Below, piece by piece: positions 23,528 to 33,300 of a DNA stretch of 64,000 nucleotides (position 1 is the stretch's first letter; each line of letters begins with the position of its first letter). Origin of the DNA: Ampelocalamus luodianensis (taxonomy: Eukaryota > Streptophyta > Magnoliopsida > Poales > Poaceae); NCBI GenBank assembly GCA_036346255.1, contig CM070622.1:33568751-33632750 (forward strand), read 5' to 3'. The translations under genes and the position numbers were made by a program. Under the pieces are notes generated by a model that was given only the letters and a program-made list of their open reading frames with translations, was not told the DNA's origin and did no database searches.

Positions 23528-23833
23528 TCATTCTATCGGGCCAAATAGGCCAACTTGACCCGATAAACTAAATGGACTCGTGCTGATCTGGTACGATACG
23601 ATACAAACAGCCGACGGATCATATTTGAACCACTACTCCGACATATAAATCAGTATAATACGATCCATCTAACAGCTGGACCGAGCCGAGATGGATCGTA
23701 CTTGTGCCTATTTGGCTAGGTCGGCTCCCTCCCCCATCCCTTGATTCCCTCCCCCCTCTAAAACCCTCCTCCCTACTCCCTCCAGCCGCCGCCATTCCCC
23801 TCATCGCCTCCCGCTAAAACCCTAACACCCAAA
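23528..23833 (+). promoter_or_regulatory. CBF5 upstream region and 5' leader, with telo-box
   Basis: Only 306 bases separate the gypsy LTR target duplication from the CBF5 start. The 3' half is a C/T-rich leader typical of plant translation-related genes. A telo-box AAACCCTAA lies at 23817-23825, eight bases before the ATG, and a partial one (AAACCCTCC) at 23761. Telo-boxes are known in plant promoters of ribosomal and ribosome-biogenesis genes. The left half (about 23530-23720) contains GGGCCAAATAGGCC and GACTCGTGC words and may be the orphaned 3' end of hAT 1 (inference). No clear TATA box was identified. Confidence 0.6.
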
Positions 23834-25642
23834 ATGTCCACCCCGCCGCCGTCCGCCGTCGCCACCCCGGCCTCCGACCACGCCAAAACTAAATCCAAGA
23901 AGAAGAGCAAGAAGCTTCCGGACGACTCCAACGACCCCTCCGCTGCCGCCCCCGCGCCGTCGCTGGCCGAGGTGGATGCCAAGGCCGACGGCTACCTGAT
24001 CAAGCCGCAGCAGCTGGTCCCGCCGCTCGACACCTCGGCGTGGCCGCTCCTGCTCAAGAACTACGACCGCCTCAACGTCCGCACCGGCCACTACACCCCG
24101 CTCCCTGCCGGCCACTCCCCGCTCAAGCGCCCCCTCGTCGAGCACTTCCGCTACGGCGTCATCAACCTCGACAAGCCCTCCAATCCCTCCTCCCACGAGG
24201 TCGTCGCCTGGATCAAGCGCCTCCTCCGCGCCGACAAGACCGGCCACAGCGGCACCCTCGACCCCAAGGTCACCGGCAACCTCATCGTCTGCGTCGACCG
24301 CGCCACCCGCCTCGTCAAGTCCCAGCAGGGCGCCGGCAAGGAGTACGTCTGCGTCGCGCGGTTCCACGCTGCCGTGCCCGACACCGCCCGCGTCACCCGC
24401 GCGCTCGAGGCGCTCACGGGCGCCGTATTCCAGCGTCCGCCGCTCATCTCCGCCGTCAAGCGCCAGCTCCGGGTGCGGACCATCTACGAGAGCAAGCTTC
24501 TTGAGCACGATCCCGAGCGGCACCTCGCCGTCTTCTGGATCTCGTGTGAGGCCGGGACGTACGTCCGGACTCTCTGCGTGCACCTCGGGCTGCTGCTCGG
24601 GGTCGGCGCGCACATGCAGGAGCTCCGCCGCGTCCGGTCGGGTATCCTTGGTGAGAGCGATAACATGGTGACTATGCACGATGTCATGGATGCAATGTGG
24701 GCGCTGGACAACCACAAGGACGAGTCGTACCTGAGGCGTGTGGTGATGCCGCTCGAGGTGCTGCTCACCAGCTACAAGAGGCTTGTCGTGAAGGATTCAG
24801 CTGTCAATGCTATTTGCTATGGTGCGAAGCTCATGATCCCTGGGTTGCTCCGATTTGAGAATGACATTGAAACTGGGGATGAGGTGGTTCTCATGACAAC
24901 CAAGGGGGAGGCGATTGCGATTGGCATTGCTGAGATGACCACCGCTGTCATGGCGACTTGTGACCATGGGGCGGTAGCCAAGATTAAAAGGGTGGTGATG
25001 GACAGGGACACATACCCGAGGAAGTGGGGGCTTGGACCTGTGGCGCTCAAGAAGAAGAAGATGATTGCTGAAGGTCTTCTTGATAAGCATGGAAAGCCGA
25101 ATGAGAAGACACCAACTGAGTGGCTTCGAAATGTTGTGCTTCCAACTGGTGGTGATGCAATGGTTGCCAGCATTGCTGCAGCACCTGAACCAGAGAAACC
25201 AAAGGTCGAAGAGGAGGCAGCTGTGGCTGAAGAGACCAAGGAGAAGAAAAAGAAGAAGCATAAGGATGAGGAAGGTGATAATGCTGATGATGGGCGGAAG
25301 AGGAAGATTGGTGGAGATGATGATTTGTCTGCTTCTGTGATTGCGAAGAAGATCAAGGTTAAGGAAGGTGCTGATGCAGTGGAAGGGGATAAGAGTGCGA
25401 AGAAGAAGAAGAAAAAGAAGGACAAGGGTGAATCAGCATCTGCTGATGCAGAAGAAGCCAAGTTGAAGAGTGAATTGTCAGATGGAGAGAAGGGTGGCAG
25501 TGAGAAGAAGAAAAAGAAGAAGAGCAAGGAAGGAGGTGGCACTGTTGATTCTGAGAGTGCTTCAACTGGGGATGGTGAAGCTGAGAAAAGTGAGAAGAAA
25601 AAGGAGAAGAAAAAGAAGAATCGAGATGCAGAGACACAATAG
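23834..25642 (+). CDS. CBF5: H/ACA snoRNP pseudouridine synthase CBF5/dyskerin (NAP57)
   Basis: Intronless, 602 residues. It is the catalytic subunit of H/ACA box snoRNPs: with GAR1, NHP2 and NOP10 it converts uridine to pseudouridine in rRNA and snRNA, guided by H/ACA RNA, in the nucleolus and Cajal bodies; in many eukaryotes it also binds telomerase RNA. A Lys-rich N-terminus (residues 19-28) precedes the DKCLD-like region (about 50-105). The TruB catalytic domain follows (about 106-300), with HSGTLDPKVTGNL carrying the probable catalytic Asp143 and a later GTYVRTLCVHLG. The PUA domain is at about 315-390 (RLVVKDSAVNAICYGAKLMIPG). A long Lys/Glu tail (about 455-602) with repeated KKKKKK runs resembles nucleolar localisation tails. 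The size is close to plant CBF5 proteins. The ATG at 23834 gives the expected N-terminus and follows the telo-box leader. Every frame landmark is intact, so this is taken as a working gene. Confidence 0.97.
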   Translation: MSTPPPSAVATPASDHAKTKSKKKSKKLPDDSNDPSAAAPAPSLAEVDAKADGYLIKPQQLVPPLDTSAWPLLLKNYDRLNVRTGHYTPLPAGHSPLKRPLVEHFRYGVINLDKPSNPSSHEVVAWIKRLLRADKTGHSGTLDPKVTGNLIVCVDRATRLVKSQQGAGKEYVCVARFHAAVPDTARVTRALEALTGAVFQRPPLISAVKRQLRVRTIYESKLLEHDPERHLAVFWISCEAGTYVRTLCVHLGLLLGVGAHMQELRRVRSGILGESDNMVTMHDVMDAMWALDNHKDESYLRRVVMPLEVLLTSYKRLVVKDSAVNAICYGAKLMIPGLLRFENDIETGDEVVLMTTKGEAIAIGIAEMTTAVMATCDHGAVAKIKRVVMDRDTYPRKWGLGPVALKKKKMIAEGLLDKHGKPNEKTPTEWLRNVVLPTGGDAMVASIAAAPEPEKPKVEEEAAVAEETKEKKKKKHKDEEGDNADDGRKRKIGGDDDLSASVIAKKIKVKEGADAVEGDKSAKKKKKKKDKGESASADAEEAKLKSELSDGEKGGSEKKKKKKSKEGGGTVDSESASTGDGEAEKSEKKKEKKKKNRDAETQ

Positions 25643-27046
25643 ATGGAGAGTGTAATTTTAGCCAGATTGTTGACTACCTAGTTTGCAGATTGGGTGAGTT
25701 CTGGATGTGTCTCTGGCTTGTTACTTCACTTGTGAACAATAATGATTCTAGAGTAGCATTTTTATATCGCTATCCTTTTACTGCTTTTAACTTGAAATGC
25801 AAATTAGGCAATTAGATGGTCTACTTTTAATTTGTCCAAGAAGAACTTGGCTCGATAACTTGGGCTCATAGAACTTGGATTCGATCAAGGCATGTCGCCC
25901 ATGGCTTCATGTTCTCTGTATTTCTGCCCTTCTCTTCACCTGTCTTGCTTTCTCCCCTTTCTTCTTCTTTTCCTTTTGTTGGTCCTTTGGATCTTTTGTA
26001 ATTCGGTATTCTTTTAATATACACAGTCGGAGTCTCTCTTACTGTACTTACTCAAAAAAAAAATTGTCCAAGATCATGATGGCCTGTTGTGTTTCTGTTT
26101 CGTTTATCACTTAGGTGTGATGAGCTTTGCTCCATTGCTGTCTTCAGTCTTCTGATTGTAGCATATGTTGCTGCATTGTTACTTATGAAATTGTCAGTCC
26201 TTGGTGAATGATACTCATCTTGATGTTTGGTAGATTCACTAGTTCTAGTTTTGTCGGTTGGGTTTTGGCATGTGACTCTTTTATCTGATGGCAGTGCTGA
26301 GTTGGCTTTCTGCATAGCTGCAGGTGCTTTTTAAGATAACATGAGGTGATAGTTTCGTGTACTCCATTGTTAAGAGGGGCATTAGCTATTATTGATCTAA
26401 CACATAGGAGAGGTTTATGGTGTAGGTCTGCTTTACATGTCTTGCACGGCCTTCTGCCAAATTCACAGATATCCTGATTCTTTAGTTTGCATAACAATGT
26501 TGGAGAATTCCATTAGTTACTACCACCATGTTTGCACAACTCCGGATGTTTTGTTGTAGTTGGAGGCAACGGACTTCTGGTTCACGTCTCACAGCATATG
26601 TTGTGTCGTAGTTGGAGGGATGATATCTACCAAATATGCGTTATGCGTGTCTCACATTGATCATAAGGTTGTAGATGTAGAATACCCAATGCCATTCCCA
26701 TTCTCACCAAGTTTCCGTGCTAGTTTTGTTGACAACTAACAAAATGTGTTTGCCATGTTTGTTGAACATCACACGCATCTATGAACTATCTGACATTGAT
26801 CTCCAATGCTTGCTAGTGCAAATCTGGTCAATATATATGTACTACAAGTCACAACACACTAAGGCTGGCACAAATAAACTCACCAGCTCACATGCACTTT
26901 ATTGTTACTAGCTCAGCTGAACTTTTCTACTGCTGCCTGTTCAAGACAGAAATAACCAAGTATCTGCACCCCAGAAAGAATCTAGCCTAAAACTGCGGTG
27001 AACAGCTCCTTTAATAGTCACAATGTTTCTCCCTCCAAGAAGTGAT
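25643..27046. other. CBF5 3' flank, no gene seen
   Basis: The first few hundred bases probably hold the 3' UTR. The rest has short frames without recognisable domains. C-box-like TGATGA and D-box-like CTGA words occur near 26118 and 26152 but do not make a convincing box C/D snoRNA. Confidence 0.55.
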
Positions 27047-27330
27047 TGTTAGGAAACCTTGCAGGCCTGGCTCATGATGGGCTCCTCATCTACCCTGAAG
27101 ACTATATAAAGGAGGGGATCTTCAGCCATTGTATTACGGCTTATAGAAGAGCAATAAAAAGAAAGCAAGAAGTTCCCTCGTATCTTTGTGTTAAATCTAC
27201 TATTATGTACTTGTTGTTCTAAGTGATTCTACGCTTGTTTACGAGGTAATCGTTCGGACTAGACTCGCCAGCGACGGTTCCTCAGCACGACTACGCTCTC
27301 CGGCCTGCACGGATTGAGAAGGTAATCATC
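27047..27330 (+). promoter_or_regulatory. LTR-like segment with TATA box
   Basis: Starts TGTTAGGAAACC, has a TATA-like CTATATAAAGGAGG at 27101-27114 and then AATAAAAAG near 27152 followed by a T-rich stretch, the layout of the U3-R part of a copia LTR. The right end is uncertain, and no TGGTATCAGA primer site follows. Confidence 0.4.
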
Positions 27331-27415
27331 GAGGCACGACACTTGTAGATCGAATCGCTTTTTTCTAGATTGCTTTTAATTATGCAAATTTGGCTTTCTA
27401 GATTGTATCTTACGG

Positions 27416-27591
27416 TGCAAATCCGCTATAATCTACTGCGAGCCGATCTGAAGTCGTCGACACAATGCCGATCGGTAGATTGCATGGAAAAGTAGATGTC
27501 GATTGTATCGTAGATTGGAATTTGCAAATCCGTTCTAATCTACTGCGAGCCGACTTGAAGTCGCCGGCCAAGCTGATCGGTGGATTGCATG
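27416..27591. repeat. Two tandem copies of a ~70-bp leader block
   Basis: 27416-27487 and 27523-27591 share TGCAAATCCG, AATCTACTGCGAGCCGA and GGATTGCATG-type words with a few differences, spaced 107 bases apart. Confidence 0.8.
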
Positions 27592-27599
27592 AACAATAA

Positions 27600-28850
27600 T
27601 TGCAGGAACAGTAATTACATAAATAGTACAAAAAAATAACGTCCGACCGACGTAGCCCCGTACGGTTGTGCCACCGCCGGTCCATTGCCAGTCTGCAGCC
27701 AAGCCATAGCTGGCCTAGAGCCGCATCATCGCATGGGCACGAGCGCCGTTGCCCCTGCATGGGCACGACCCCTAGCCGCCGTCGGCCCGGACGCTGGCGA
27801 GCCACCGCGGCCCGCATGCCACCACACCAATGCCGAGTTAGCGTTTTGCCACGCTGTCACGCCTCGAAGGCCACCCGCACGGCCGCGCCTTGAAGGTCGA
27901 CTGTGCCTCGATGGCCACCCGCACCGACGAGCCGTTGGGAGCTGCCTTACAATGACCAAGCCACGTCGCGTCGGCGTGAGATGGCAAAGCAGCCATGCCG
28001 CCTTGATGCTCGAAGTTGTCGCCGCTCCTGTGGTGCACCACCGTCGGCTCTCGCGCCCGCGCTCGATCGCCCGAAACTGGCCTAGAGCCGCTGCTGGCCT
28101 AAAGTTGGGCCGCCGCCACCAACCACCTGCACCGGCATGAAGCCGCACGCCAGCCATGGAGTCGCGCCCAGCCACCCGTCCGCAACCCTGGCGCCGACGC
28201 ACCGCATCCTCGCCGCTCGATGCCACCCGAAACCGCCACCGCACAAGGTCACCGCCTCGCCATCACCACCCGGTCCCGCATGACCGCTGGCTCTCGGTCA
28301 CTCGCCTCCTGCAGAGGCGCTGCCGTCGCTTGGGGGGTAGGGAAACCCTACCCCCACCTCCTTTTGAACCGGTTGAATGGGCTAGGGCCTAAATAGGCCA
28401 TAGCAGGCCGAAAAGGGCCCAGTGGAAAGAAAAAAATGGGGAAAAAAGGAGAAAAGGAAATCCTAGATAGTTTTTGCAAAAGGCCCTTGGGCTTTCATGA
28501 AATTACATAATAAATTCTTAGAATTGAAAATTTGTAAATAAACCCTCAAAGTTCTAAAAATTACGAGGAAATATTTTGGGAAATAAATTCTTACAGAATA
28601 GTCCCCAAAAATCTAAAAATTGCGCAACATTTTTCTCAAAATTGAAAATTCGCGGTTTAGCCCCTAGAAATTGTAGAATTCGTCAAAAATTCATATTCTA
28701 GCAGAATAGGGCCTCGGGAAATTCATTTTTTTGAATAATTTTGAACTTTTGAAGCATGTTTAACTCTGTTATTATTATTTCTATACAATTTATGTATTTT
28801 ATTTACTGTTTGATTATCCGTGATTGTTTATATCACTTTCAATCACTGAA
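27600..28850. other. GC-rich then AT-rich leader of copia A, no gene supported
   Basis: 27600-28390 is GC-rich, with overlapping frames on both strands (27726-28244 -, 27685-28140 +) that encode Arg/Ala/Pro-rich peptides without a known domain. 28440-28740 is AT-rich, with a loosely repeated AAAATTGAAAATTCGCGG/ TAGCCCC pattern. A captured gene fragment cannot be excluded, but nothing is recognisable. Confidence 0.45.
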
Positions 28851-28979
28851 AATAACAATAAATCATGAAAAATGTACAAAAAAATACGGGATCACGAAAT
28901 GGGAGTTTGAAGAACATTATGAGAATTTTTCAACCATTTTACGCAAATTACCAGTAGGAATCTTATGAACTCTTTGCAT

Positions 28980-29236
28980 AAATATGAAAATGACTGGCTT
29001 CATGAACTAGAAGTTCAAAGAACTGACCCAGCATGGCCAAGATTTGTACCAGTCTTCAACTTTGTGATAAGGTATTCATAGATGAGCAGAAGATTGAGAA
29101 GACTCTCTCTACCTTTCACCCGAATGCGGTGCAATCCGCACGTAACTATCGTCAAAACGGTTATAAGGAGTATGCCGAATTGATTGACATCATGCAAGTT
29201 GCGGAAGCTCAAGATGATGTTCTAAGGAAGAACTAA
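28980..29236 (+). pseudogene. gag: copia A gag fragment (UBN2-type)
   Basis: The frame starting at 29033 gives 67 residues with LQLCDKVFIDEQKIEKTLST, then NYRQNGYKEYAELI and VAEAQDDVLRKN, the C-terminal part of the copia gag (UBN2/retrotran_gag_2) domain. In the family this forms the particle shell. The N-terminal half is only partly readable (28860-29030) in other frames, so the gene is truncated. Confidence 0.8.
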
Positions 29237-29779
29237 ATCTCACAACTGCCTAGTAGCAATATTGGCCATGAAGCTAATGCAAGCAGCTACAAGGTGAGGA
29301 AGCCTCTCACAAAGGAGAGAGGCAAGAAGGGTAAGGTCGTGGGTCGCATGTTATTGATGTTTTACAGTATAAGAAGAAGGGCAAAGGACAACATGAGGCA
29401 TACCTCGCCATTGCAGGCATAGATGGTCCATAGCTATTAGTTGCACTCATGGATGTGGACAGCCCAGTAGTAGCCCTCATCATCCCTCCTTTAGACATCG
29501 CAGCGACCACAGCTGTAGTTGCCTAAGATGAGAAGATCGTCATGGAGCAGGTTCAAGCAGAAGTTTCTACATACTTCACTGATTCGATCTGGTGCACGCA
29601 TTTCACTTAGATCTTTTTACAGTCACTTGCAGTTGTGATTGAAACAAAACATTGAATTATTTTATTTTTTGAATAATGGTTGTAAGCTCTAGGAGAGCAA
29701 AGCATTAAATTCTTATGATGAGTCCTGCAAAGCTTATATTCCCGTATTTATAATAGTAAGTTATGTTCTGGTATTTGAA

Positions 29780-32700
29780 GTACCAAAACGCGTGTGGCGT
29801 CCTATGGAGGAAGTGTGCTTAGCGGATAGCGGCACAACGAATACCATCCTAAGAGAAACAATTTTTCCAGCCAATCAACAAGAATGTTGATAGTCATACG
29901 ACAATCGCATGCAACGATACTTGTATAATAGGCTCAGGAAAGGCCACAATTATACTCCCAATGGGCACAACTTTAGTCATTGAAAAAGACTTGTTGTATT
30001 CAGAATCGACTAGAATTTTCAAGGATATTCACGCTAACGGCTTCCACGTAGAGACTGAAGAAGAGTATGGTAAGGAATACCTGCTCATTGCATAGCGTGA
30101 AGAAAGTGCAAAAGACTATTAGAACGACTTCCTTCATATGAAACTGGGCTATACTACACTAATATTAAGGCACCTGCAACCTATACTGTCCTGAAAACCG
30201 TATTTAGAAACCCTGAACTTTTCTATCCCTGGCATGATAGATTATGCCACCCAGGTCTTAGGATGATGAGAAAGATAATTAAGAATTCACAGGGACATAA
30301 TATTGATGTAAAGAATTTTCCGAATCAGAAAGATTTTGTGTGTCCTGCATGTGCCATCGGGAAAATAATTACTAGACCTTCTGCTCTGAAAGCGAAGGAG
30401 GAAGTCCCTTCATTCCTGGACTGTATCCACGGAGACTTTTGCGGTCTTATACAGTCCCTGTCAGGGCCATTTAGGTACTTTATGGTGCTCATTGATGCTT
30501 CATCGAAATGGCCGCATGTATATTTATTGTCTACGAGAAACTAAGCTTTTGCAAAGTTGATCTCGCATATAATTAAAATTAAGAATAATTTCTCTGATCA
30601 TCATGTGAAGTCCATCAGAATGGACAATGCCGAAGAATTTACTTTGAAGGCATCTGATGATTATTGCATGGCAATGAGAATTAACGATGAGCATTCTGTA
30701 CCGCATATCCACACCCAGAATGGACTAGCAGATCTTTGAAAAATTGTAATTTACCAACTACATATTGGGGACACGCAGATTACACGCAACAACTCTCATC
30801 AATTTTATATTGTTGGCATATAACATCCATTCACCTATGCAACTAGCGCAAGGGTCAGTACTGAAAATTTCTTATCTTCGCAGATTTGGTTGTAAGATTT
30901 ATGTACCTATACCACCACCACAGTGAACTGCAATGAGCCCTCTCCGAAAGTTTGGGATATACGTTGGTTACGAGATAGCATCCATAATCAGGTATTTGGA
31001 CCATATGATGAGAGATTTGCATACTGCCCGATTCGCTGATAGTATATTAGATGAGGATAGTTTCCCGTCATTAGGGGGAGGAAATCAACCCCTTGATGAA
31101 AAATATCGGAAAATAACGTGGCAAGCCACGGGAAGTCCATAAGACAATTAAAGTCCATGCACATGACCCGCGCACTAGTGAAGCAAATAGAAAAGTTCAG
31201 AAGATAATTGCAGTCGAGCAGATATTTGAAGTCCAGAAGATAATTGATTTGCAAGCATTAGTGAATCAACTGCTTGACCACTTTAGTGATTTGAAGAGCG
31301 TGACCAAGTCGTATGTGCCTACACGCAATGCACCGGAGACGGTTGAAATACCAATGAAGGTATCCCTAATTCCGTCCTAAGGTCTCAAAAGGAGGAGAAC
31401 TTCGGCCCCTCGAATCCGAAGTAACCAGAGACGCCTGGTGAAAAAGGATAAGAGGAACTTGACACAACCGATCACTGAAGTTCTCTAGAACCAGAAGGGG
31501 AGCCAGTTGAGACCTAGCACCAATATGGAACTTTCAGAAAAGGCATACCAGATTTGAACATCCCCATGAAGGGAGATATCAACATGAATGTGTGCGCACA
31601 CATCGGAGTTGAAAAACTAAAGAGACTTGGTCCCATAATTGAAAGCAGCAGTGAGCAAGTAGAAGTATTAGAAGAATCACCCTTTAAGAAATAGCTATAA
31701 ACTTTGTGACCTTGGGAGAATCTATGAATAAGACAACAGCCAATGTCAACATTGATTTTGCAAAGAAAATTACCACAATCATCGATCTTGATCCAAAGCC
31801 TGCATCGTTCGCTGAATGAAAGAAAAGATCAGATTGGGAAGATTGAAAGAAGGCAGAAGCAGAATTATTATCTCTGAATAAAAGAGAGGTGTTTGGGCCT
31901 GTAAGCCGTTCGCCTCCCCATGTGCACCCCGTAGGGCATAAGTGAGTATTTGTTCGAAAGAGAAATAAAAATAATGAAGTAAAGCAAGGCTTGTAGCACA
32001 AGGTTTCACTCAACGTCCAGGAGTTGTTTATGAAGAAATCTATTCCCCGGTCATAGGCGGAACCACCCTTTAGATATTTAATCTCAATGACAGTAAACTT
32101 GAATTTAGAAATGAAATTGATGGATATGGTAACTACATACCTTTATAGAAATTTGGATTCGAATATTTATATGAAAGTACCTGAATGTATTGTTGTCCCG
32201 AACCAAGATAGAACAAATAGAAATCTGTACAGTGTGAAACTCATAAAGTCACCGTACGGACTTAAACAATCAGGCAGGATGTGGTATAACCACTTGAAGC
32301 GACTTTCTATGCAAGAAAGGCTACACGAACAAGGAGAATAGTCCCTGTGTATTTATACAATGATCCAAGGCTACACGAATAATGAGAATAGTCCCTGTAT
32401 ATTTATACAACAATTCCAAAATGGATTTTGTATAATCTTAGTGTATGAAGATGATCTGGATATTATCGGAACCATAAAGGATATTAAGAAAGCAAGCTCT
32501 TACCTAGAGTCAGACTTTGAAATGAAATATTTGGGTAAAACTAAATATTGCCTAGGCTTGCAGCTTGAGCATGTCCCTGAAGGAATATTATTGCATCAGT
32601 CAACCTACACTCGAAGGTGTTAGAAAGGTTAAGATTTGAATAGGCATACCCTTCGAAAGTGCCAATGGTTGGGAGATCTTTGTAGCAAGACAAGGATCCG

Positions 32701-33165
32701 TACAAACCTAGAGAAGAGGGGAGGAAGTCCTAGGACCAGAATTTCCATACTTAAGTACAATAGGAGCACTCATGTATTTAGTAAATTGTACTAGACCGGA
32801 CATTGCATTTACCGTGAACTTATTAGTAAGGTATAGTATAGAACCTATCAAAGGCATTGACAGGGAATGAAGGATATCTTCCGATACCTCTAAGGAAGCA
32901 AATATCTTGGTTCGTTCTACAAAAAGAACCAAGACCTGTCTATGTATGGCTATGCAAATGCCGGAACGTACCTAATTAGACCTCCTTCTTGAAGAACTCT
33001 TGGCTGACTTGATACTCTTCAAGCTGGGTAGCAAAGTTAGACCAGTATGTATTCCTATGTGGTGGAACTGCAATTCCATGAAAATCGTCTAAGCAATGTC
33101 TTGTATTGACTTCGGCGAACCAATCGGAAATAATAGCATGCACGAGGCTCACGAACAGTGAAATC
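29780..33165 (+). pseudogene. pol: copia A pol: protease, integrase, RT and RNase H (broken)
   Basis: The protease active site LADSGTTNTIL is near 29820. The GAG-pre-integrase HHCC module begins HDRLCHPGLRMMRKI (about 30235) and continues to CPACAIGK. The integrase core (30263-30544) has HGDFCGLI and YFMVLIDASSKW; the second catalytic Asp is in RMDNAEEF near 30620, followed by HTQNGLA. Reverse transcriptase (32087-32623) has MDMVTTYLYRNLDSNIYMKV and SPYGLKQSGRMWYNHL. Its catalytic YVDD box reads YEDD near 32444, so the second position is changed. RNase H is recognised by YGYANAGTYL near 32945 and GGTAIP near 33060. Many stops, frameshifts and a 50-bp tandem duplication (32317-32410) make it non-functional. 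Confidence 0.85.
32317..32410. repeat. Tandem duplication (50-bp offset) inside copia A RT
   Basis: 32317-32360 and 32367-32410 both read AAGGCTACACGAA(C/T)AA followed by GAGAATAGTCCCTGT and ATTTATACAA. The 50-bp offset is not a multiple of three, so it shifts the RT frame. Confidence 0.93.
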
Positions 33166-33169
33166 AACC

Positions 33170-33300
33170 AGTGAACTTCCCATTCACTTCTCAACCAAAC
33201 CACTAAGTGAATTCCACATTCGCCTTCCGACACAACCCACCAAGTGAATTCCCCATTCACCAAATGAACATTATATTCATCAAGTGAACTTCTCATTTAC
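33170..33300. repeat. Cluster of five short palindromic repeats
   Basis: Five imperfect copies of an approximately 18-base palindrome (type GTGAATTCCCCATTCAC): about 33170-33188, 33205-33221, 33243-33260, 33262-33280 and 33282-33300. Each can fold as GTGAA(T/C) stem, 4-6-base loop, ATTCAC stem. They sit between copia A and long LTR 3; to which element they belong is unclear. Confidence 0.8.

Larger units (their letters stand above)
27047..33165 (+). mobile_element. Ty1/copia element A, decayed
   Basis: Plus-strand copia remnants in the normal order: an LTR-like start with promoter (27047-about 27330), a long GC-rich leader (27400-28850), gag (about 28980-29240), protease (about 29790), integrase (30230-30740), reverse transcriptase (about 31980-32630) and RNase H (about 32740-33165). 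The 3' LTR is not found; the RNase H frame dissolves near 33163, next to the palindrome cluster and long LTR 3. No primer site was found after the presumed 5' LTR, so linking 27047 to this element is inference. Confidence 0.7.

Noticed and set aside
24040..24504. 154-residue Arg/Pro-rich frame inside CBF5
   Set aside because: Alternative frame of GC-rich codons with no family signature.
23822..24715. 297-residue open frame antisense to CBF5
   Set aside because: Shadow of a GC-rich coding region; no domain, and the sense frame is a clear CBF5.
26110..26160. Possible box C/D snoRNA near the CBF5 gene (TGATGA ... CTGA)
   Set aside because: The boxes are only about 30 bases apart and no terminal stem or C'/D' boxes were found.
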